A DNA stretch of 64,000 nucleotides. It comes from Phanerochaete sordida (lineage: Eukaryota; Basidiomycota; Agaricomycetes; Polyporales; Phanerochaetaceae). The notes under the pieces are model-generated. The model saw only the letters and a program-made list of their open reading frames with translations, was not told where the DNA came from and searched no databases. The position numbers and the translations under genes are program-made. The stretch spans positions 62,001 to 126,000 of the forward strand of contig BPQB01000002.1 of assembly GCA_019973155.2 (NCBI GenBank), in the 5' to 3' direction. This document shows positions 57,618-64,000 of this stretch, piece after piece (position 1 is the stretch's first letter; every line of letters starts with the position of its first letter).

Positions 57618-57981
57618 CTGCTTCCGAAGGTGCGTCAAGGACTCTCTATCTTTACATCGATCTTGCTGTCCGTCTTGTAGCACAACTGCCTGCGCTTTCT
57701 GCATTCTGTCTCAACTACATGCGCTGTGAAATGATATGTATCTTCAAGGATTGTGCAATGGCGTGTATGTGGGCAAGTCGCCGCCACTCTCGCAGGCGTC
57801 TATTGGTTGCCCGCGACACAGCCACGTCGCTGAAGCTTGTCTCACACCATCGTTCATAGAGCTCGCACAGCTTCGATATAGCCGCGAGCATAGGCCACGT
57901 CTGTGCGTGCAACAGTCAGCAACCACTGCCCGCTATATCCAAATGCTCACAGGTCACCCGACGTTTCTCAGGAGTCAAGAC

Positions 57982-59590
57982 ATGCATCCTTGCGTCACCA
58001 TCGTAGAGGTCTTACGAGCCATACTGGCGAATGCGGAGACAGATCGCTCCCTGCTATGTATGGCGCTTGCGTGCCGTGCATTCCTCGGCCCTGCTATGGA
58101 CGCACTGTGGTGCGATCTTCGTCACCCCGAGCCGCTGGTTCGGATCCTCCCCGAGCGAACTCGAGGCGGTCAAGCAGGTCTTGTAAGCTCCGCCACCTTG
58201 TTATGCGACAGACTCCTAAAAGATTGGCATTTAGACAGTCGTAAAGGCACCGACCAAGGACGAATGGCGACGGTTCGAGCAGTACGCTCTACGTGTACGG
58301 ATACTTCGATACTCAACTGCGTTGGGCGACGGCGACCGGGGAATCAGCGCACCTTTCATCAACTGGGAATCTATCGCGCGCTATTATCGGGGTCGCCACC
58401 TCCTTCCGAACCTTCACACATTTGTGTCGAAGTTTGAATACGTCCACGAATGGTTCCATTTGTTCGTCGGTCCTCCACTCCGCCATATCGAGCTCATGTA
58501 CTACTACTGGCTTCCGACGGGCGGCCTTATCCGAGCGCTCTGCACATGTCCACAGACTCTGAAGACTGCCAAATTCCGCATCCCCAAGTCGACGAAAGAT
58601 CCGAAGACCATGGAACAATTCGTCACCGCGATCCTCTCCATGGAAGCACTCACCACCCTCGAAGTTGACGCCTTTTTGGCTAGGCCAGTCGAACAACTCC
58701 AGAGGCTTGGTTCTCTCCAGCAGCTGTCATTGTCCATTCCAGCGTACGGGCCGGACTCCTCGGCGCGTCTTCGTCTTCCAGCCCTCGAGCAGCTGCGGAT
58801 GGAAGCCCCAGATACAGCAGATGCTTCTCCTGTGGCTTCTTTTATCCGCTGCCTTGACGTGCCGTCGCTGCGTGCGCTGACTATTCGGTCACCCAACCAA
58901 CGCGCCGCACAGCTGGCTCCCGAGTACATGAGATCTATCGCCTCCGCTGCGGCACCCTTTGCGGAACTTCGTTCCTTCGCTCTAGAGGGTTGTCTCAACG
59001 GCGTGCTCTCAATCGATGACTTGTCGCCCCTCTTTGCATGCAGAAGGCTAGAAAGCATGAACCTCTTCTACACCGCCGTCACCCTCCAACCGAGCGACAT
59101 AGACACCGTGGCGCGCGCATGGCCCGACCTGAAGCTACTACGCCTTGGAGAAGAAAACTACGGCTCCCAGAGCACCTTGAAGATCTACGACCTCCTCCCA
59201 TTTGCGCTCCACTGTCCTCGCCTCGAGCTGCTAGGCCTGCCGGTGCTCATCACGGATGCTGATGTCTCGCCAGAGTCCACTACAAGCTCAAGGGGGACGT
59301 CGCCACGAGCCACGTCGCAACTGAAGACGCTGCGGTTGAGGAAGAATGACGTCAAATGTGCCTCTGCGGATGTCGCCGCTTTCCTGGCCAGCGTCTTCCC
59401 GCACGCAGTGCTGAAGCCGGCGTCAGCGAATTTTGACAGGACCATAGATGCGATAACTGCGATGAAGGATGCTCTACTCGACGGAATGTCGGAACGACCT
59501 GCCGCCGCTCCAGGTAGTGTCTGGTACGTCGCCTTCTCAGTCGGCTCCTCTCGTGGACTGCAAGCTGACTGCGGTTCAGATCGTCCATAG
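57982..59590 (+). CDS. F-box/LRR-like protein F1
   Basis: Exon 1 57982..58182 and exon 2 58235..59590 are joined by a 52-bp GT-AG intron (phase 0), giving 518 aa. The N-terminus MHPCVTIVEVLRAILA with LACRAFLGPAMDALWCDL is a degenerate F-box. TVVKAPTKDEWRRFEQYA follows the intron, as in F2 and F3. The rest is leucine-rich (LPALEQLRM, LRALTIRS, MNLFYTAVTL) and ends with the conserved LLPFALHCPRLELLGL and a C-terminal block LASVFPHAVL, DAITAMKDAL. Such proteins are expected to recruit targets to SCF ubiquitin ligases; the targets are unknown. It is the first of a tandem family. Confidence 0.82.
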
Positions 59591-59699
59591 CCTTAGAGGA
59601 GCTTTATATGATGCTTCTGTGGACAGAAAGGCATCAGTTTAATGCTATTGGACAGCGCGAAGCCGACCATGATGAGGATACTAGGTGCGGACGCGTCGT

Positions 59700-60120
59700 T
59701 CGGCACATGCGTCGGGCCCGGCGACGGGAAGCGGCCGTCTACGTTGACACGGTAGCCATATATGCCGCTGCCCCTCCCCGGCGCCGACGTCCCGCCAGAG
59801 TCGGCTACACGCTGAAGGTGGACGCCGACGGGAGTCAGGTCTCAGTTGAAGACACTGAAGCTGAGACCCGCGGACGGCAAATGCGCCGCAGAGGATGAGG
59901 TCTCGTTCCTTGCTGACGTCTTCCCGTACGTGGTGCTGGGGTCGTGGTCGTAGAAAATTCAAGAGGTCATGGACACAATCACGGCGATGAAGAATACTTT
60001 GCTCGAGGAGGCGTCCGAATAATCTGGCCCAGCTTAAGATAGTACTAGTGTCTGGTAAGCAACGTTTTCCGCCTGTTCCCCCCGTCTCGTGCAGACTAAC
60101 CTCGGTTCAGATCGTTCTAG
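59700..60120 (+). pseudogene. Tail-only relic of an F-box/LRR-like gene
   Basis: The last ~400 bp of F1 are repeated here. LKTLKLRPADGKCAAEDEV, FLADVFPYVVLG and VMDTITAMKNTLLEEASE correspond to LKTLRLRKNDVKCASADVA, FLASVFPHAVL and AITAMKDALLDG of F1. Even the post-stop sequence with AGATCGT is shared. Frames are interrupted by stops and shifts, and no N-terminal half is present. Confidence 0.75.
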
Positions 60121-60534
60121 TTCCTAGAAGGTTCTTCGTGAATGTCTCGATGTACAGCATGAGATCGCCATAGAGATGCTTCCATTCGTCTAGGGACACT
60201 CATTCGCCCTGCGCAATATTTAAAGCCTCCGCACGCAGGTATATTTTTCGTGCGAGCGGGTGACGATGACTATGATCCGATCAACCTCCACTTTCCCACT
60301 CGCAGAACGATATCCGTGATCGTTGACCAGTACCTTCATCTGAGCGTTGACAGGTCTTCTCGGCGTCCTCCATGCTCAAGCTTACTCCTCGCAAGAGGTT
60401 CCACTTTCCACCTCCAAGTCGGGTCGGTCACGATGCATACGGTCCGTGGCCTATTCCGCACTGCGTCATAAGCAATATATTATTCTGACCAATTTGCTCT
60501 AGAACCTCCTGTCGAGACACTTGGCACCCGACCA

Positions 60535-62139
60535 ATGCATCGTTGCCTGAAGGTTTCCAATATCGTGAGAATTATTGCACGGGAGCTCTACCGTGACTGG
60601 CCCGGTCGCAGAGATCTATATTCTCTCGCGCTGACCTGCGCCACATTCTCCGATTTGGCCCTCGACGAGCTCTGGAGACGCGACGTTCGTCTTGTATGGC
60701 TCGCGCGTGTTCTGCCAGACCACGTACTTGCTGAAAGAGGCGGACGGCTGGTGCGTAGCCGACCCTTATCCAGTCACCACACGCTAACTATGGCCCGCGC
60801 TCAGACCGTTATCGAAGCTCCCTCCCCGGACGCATGGGAACGCTTCGAGCGCTATGCTCGTCGCATAGAGAGCGGCAGCATATGGCACTACGGATCGCCC
60901 CCGATATCCCTCGACAACAGGTCTAGTTTGGAGACGATAGTCTCCGCGGACTGGGACTCCGTCGTCAGCCATTATCCCGGCGCCCAGCTCCTCCCGCACA
61001 TGACCGAGCTCATGTGCAGCCTCGAGCAAGACGCGAAGTACATCCGTCTGTTTGTTACGCCTATCCTACACACTCTCGAGCTCTTGCACTTCCGAGGTCC
61101 GGGCATTTCCGCCGCACAAGCAGCCCTCCAAGTACCCTCTGTCAATGCCCCCGAAGCAATACGTCACTTGACCGTCGCCCTTAATCCGGGCGAACCCGGT
61201 ATCTTCGACAAACCGGACTACATCAAAGTTGTATCCTTGCTCGTACGCTCTATGCGTAACTTGGTTACACTACAGGTCGACAGCCTGGACGCCGCGGCGA
61301 TCAGACACCTCGCATCGCTTCCCGGGCTAGAGAAACTCGACTTCGCCATTGGATCGAGCTCTCGTGGCGTTCTGACGCAGCCAACGCCGCTCGCGGTGCC
61401 CGCACTGAGAACTGCGAAGCTCGGAGTCGACTGGACCGAGTTTCCCAATCTCACCCTCTTCCTGAAGCGTCTCGTCGCCCCAGCTCTCGTCGACCTCGTC
61501 CTGGAATATCATGTCCCAGAGTTCTCTCGATCACCTACCGTACAACGCCCATCCACAGACCATCTTGACGATCTATTCACGACGCTCACTCGGTTTCGAA
61601 CGCTTGAATCGTTCAGGATTGCACAGAAGGGCGAGAAACATCACTCGTTTTGGTATGTCGCCTACGCGGACAGTACCATTTTGTCCCGGCTGTACGTCTT
61701 GGAGAAGCTGAAGACGTTGGATCTCTGCCTCGTTCCATGCCAGATCGAGGCTTCGGATCTCGAGGACATCGCCACCGCATGGCCTAGCATGGTCAACCTA
61801 CGTCTCGGAGACAAAGCATCCGCAGATTCTTGCGGAATTATTGTCGAAGATCTACTTCCGTTTGCGTTGCACTGCCCGCATCTACAAGCTCTCGGGCTCA
61901 TGATCGATAGTCCTCCGCCGGAGGTACCACGACGATTCGCCCAGATGCGTTCACGCTCCGCACTCGAGGAGCTGTACGTAGGCGACCATCACGTTGAACT
62001 ATCCCCAGAGGATGTCGCCGTACTGGTGACGCTGTTTCCCAGGATATCGGGAGGGGACGATTGGGTAGATCGGACGATGCAGGCGATGCTGAGACTGTTG
62101 GAGCGAGAGAGAGAGTTACTCTCGCTCGAAGGACTATGA
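60535..62139 (+). CDS. F-box/LRR-like protein F2
   Basis: The ATG at 60535 starts MHRCLKVSNIVRIIARELY with LTCATFSDLALDELWRR, an F-box-like N-terminus. Open reading is continuous. By homology with F1 and F3 a 54-bp phase-0 intron (60751..60804, GTGCGT...CTCAG) is removed, joining GGRL to TVIEAPSPDAWERF and giving 516 aa. If retained, it adds 18 in-frame residues. The leucine-rich body ends with LLPFALHCPHLQALGL and VLVTLFPRISGG. Intact. Confidence 0.85.
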   Translation: MHRCLKVSNIVRIIARELYRDWPGRRDLYSLALTCATFSDLALDELWRRDVRLVWLARVLPDHVLAERGGRLVRSRPLSSHHTLTMARAQTVIEAPSPDAWERFERYARRIESGSIWHYGSPPISLDNRSSLETIVSADWDSVVSHYPGAQLLPHMTELMCSLEQDAKYIRLFVTPILHTLELLHFRGPGISAAQAALQVPSVNAPEAIRHLTVALNPGEPGIFDKPDYIKVVSLLVRSMRNLVTLQVDSLDAAAIRHLASLPGLEKLDFAIGSSSRGVLTQPTPLAVPALRTAKLGVDWTEFPNLTLFLKRLVAPALVDLVLEYHVPEFSRSPTVQRPSTDHLDDLFTTLTRFRTLESFRIAQKGEKHHSFWYVAYADSTILSRLYVLEKLKTLDLCLVPCQIEASDLEDIATAWPSMVNLRLGDKASADSCGIIVEDLLPFALHCPHLQALGLMIDSPPPEVPRRFAQMRSRSALEELYVGDHHVELSPEDVAVLVTLFPRISGGDDWVDRTMQAMLRLLERERELLSLEGL

Positions 62140-62611
62140 AAGCGACGAGTCAGTATTTTGCGCGGTTTCTCCAACCCCGCTGTGTAGTTGCGGTCGTATA
62201 AGCCGCCACGCGCTGCTCAGACCAGACTGCGAAAGGCGAGACACGGACTGTACACGTTCTTTCAGACATCGCTGCCTTTCAACTCTTTTTGTCTGCTTAT
62301 CCTGTCATTGTGCCTTCCATTTTGCACAGTGTAAGATGGCTCTCAGTCGGTCCCAGGCTGATTTCGCTCGATACTCCTCCTGGCAGATATTGGGAGACGC
62401 GCGCGCAAGAACCGACATATTCCAAAAAAGGCTGAGGCGGACCGACGGTTTCCCAAAAAGAGTCTTCGAAGCGCTGAGCGCCGAACCTCAACAAAAACCT
62501 TCATGGTCCAGGAGTCAGAGATGCAAGTCCCAACACAAAGGTGAGCAAGCACTGTAAAAAGCATCGAATCATGCTCAAGATGGTCTAAATAGCAGTGTTC
62601 CTGGGAATGAG
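62140..62611. other. Gap between F2 and F3
   Basis: No gene is supported; presumably the promoter of F3. Confidence 0.4.
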
Positions 62612-64000
62612 ATGCGGCAAGGGCAGTTTGGGATGTTGGAAGGATTGACCGCTACGCATCGTTGCATGCGCATTGCGGAGATCATTTCGCTGATAGCGGC
62701 CGAACTCTGGTGCCAGCATGCGCTCAAAACGCTCGTGTCATTTTCTCTGACGTGCCATACGATATGTGGCCCAGCCCTGGACGAGCTGTGGCGGGAAGGT
62801 GTCGACCTTGCCGACCTTGTCCGCGTCCTCCCTGAAGACGTCCTGGCCGAGCGCGGCAAAAGAACGGTACGTCTCCTCCTATGTCGTTGTATATCGAGCT
62901 CATAGACAGACAGAGCGTCGTTCGTGCGCCATCCGAGCTCGCATGGGGTCGCTTTGACCGCTACGCGCGGTGCATTTCAAGCGCAAAGTGGTGGAACCAT
63001 GACAAGCCATGGCTTCCAAGGACCATCAGCGATGTGCTACCAAAGTTCTCGGTTGACTGGGCCTCATTGCTCAGATACTACCCTGGCAATCAGCCTCTGC
63101 CCCGCCTGCGAAGTCTTCGCTGTAACATCGAGCCTGACGCGACGCATAGCCGACTGCTACTTTTACCCCCCTTGCAGGAGCTCGATCTATCATACATGTG
63201 CGAACCGAATCTGCTCGTCATGCTCCAGGCAACACTCCCTTGCGCGCCCGTTCTTCAAGTTCTCGATGCCCATACCTGGCCTGCGAACAGAAATGTCGAC
63301 CACCTAGAACATATCGCCTCTATCTCGCGACCGTTGCTACACATGCGAGCGTTGGTCCGCCTGTGGATCAGTGCAATATCTCTGGAAGCGATGGAGCACC
63401 TGGCGTTCCTCCCCAGCCTAGAGAACCTCAGCTGCTGCGTCCGCATGCTTGGCAGAGAGCAGACCTCAACGAAGCTCCAGTACCCATCCCTAAAACACGC
63501 CACGCTCGGTGTCCACTGGGATGAACTCTCCGAGTTTACCCGCATGCTCGATCGCATGGTCGCCCCGCGGCTCAATATCCTCACAATCGAATATTTTGTC
63601 CCACGCGCGCTGTCGCGGGCGGAACGTCGTGCGCTTCCCTCGACAAGTCACCTTGACGCCCTCTGCGCGGCGCTCGCTACGTTTACAGCTCTCGTCTCGC
63701 TCGATGTTGACCTTGGTGATGATGGCGAATTCCCCCACATGTGGCGGCACGACGCCTGTCTCAACGGCACGGCGCTGTCCCGGCTTTTCGTCCTCCGGAA
63801 CCTCCGCTCGCTGGTCATGATGCCCATCCCGTTCGACCTGCGCCCGCACGATATCGAGGCGATCGCTGCCGCCTGGCCGGAGATGCAGAGTCTCAGAGTG
63901 GGGGACATGGCGCCCGGTTTGGAGCAGCGCACCGAAAGCCTCCTACGCGTCGACGACCTCCTGCCCATCGCGCTACACTGCACGCAGCTCACGATGCTCG
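62612..64000 (+). CDS. F-box/LRR-like protein F3 (3' end outside window)
   Basis: Exon 1 62612..62866 (GTACGT donor) and exon 2 from 62914 (phase 0) to the window edge. The N-terminus contains THRCMRIAEIISLIAAELW and LTCHTICGPALDELWREG. SVVRAPSELAWGRFDRYA follows the intron. LRR-like segments and LLPIALHCTQLTML at the edge show that only about the last 60-100 codons are missing. ATGs at 62612, 62633 and 62666 are all possible; 62666 aligns best with F2 (MHRCLKVS against MRIAEIIS), so the true start may be shorter. Intact as far as seen. Confidence 0.83.

Overview
The window looks like nuclear DNA of an agaricomycete basidiomycete, most likely a wood-decay polypore. The evidence is the many ~45-65 bp GT-AG introns, GC-rich coding sequence and the gene families present (DUF4470-MYND proteins, DUF6533 membrane proteins, F-box/LRR-like proteins, fungal Zn-ADH). 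The order-level placement is inference. No tRNA, rRNA, CRISPR or autonomous transposon was seen.

Layout. From 1 to 27.9 kb the window is one large, diverged inverted duplication. The left arm holds a DUF4470-MYND gene (partial, +), a small Cys peptide relic (+), a DUF6533 gene (-), a secreted-peptide exon (+) and an alcohol dehydrogenase pseudogene (-). The right arm holds the same classes in mirror order: intact ADH (+, 13.2-14.7 kb), small secreted peptide candidate (-), DUF6533 genes c, d, e (+), peptide relic (-) and DUF4470-MYND (-, one premature stop). Between the arms sits a divergent DUF6533/peptide pair (8.1-10.6 kb). From 29.3 to 32.4 kb there are two decayed F-box-like genes. From 33.2 to 48.2 kb there are three tandem small Cys-rich peptide genes, four DUF6533 genes (f, g, h, i) and two further peptide genes. 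From 49.2 to 57.6 kb lies a tandem pair of full-length DUF4470-MYND genes (1182 and 1185 aa). From 58.0 kb to the end there is a tandem F-box family, including one tail-only relic and one gene cut by the window edge.

How the genes may work together. Nine DUF6533 multi-pass membrane proteins occur here, and six of them have a small gene immediately upstream and divergently transcribed. In most cases that small gene starts with a signal-peptide exon of 77 nt ending in phase 2. The best-resolved members end in a compact cysteine motif (C-x2-CC or CC-x2-C). I infer a repeated two-gene module: a secreted cysteine-rich peptide plus a 6-7 TM protein, plausibly ligand and receptor or co-secreted partners. 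No function is demonstrated by sequence alone. This peptide family and its fixed pairing with DUF6533 genes is the strongest candidate here for an undescribed system.
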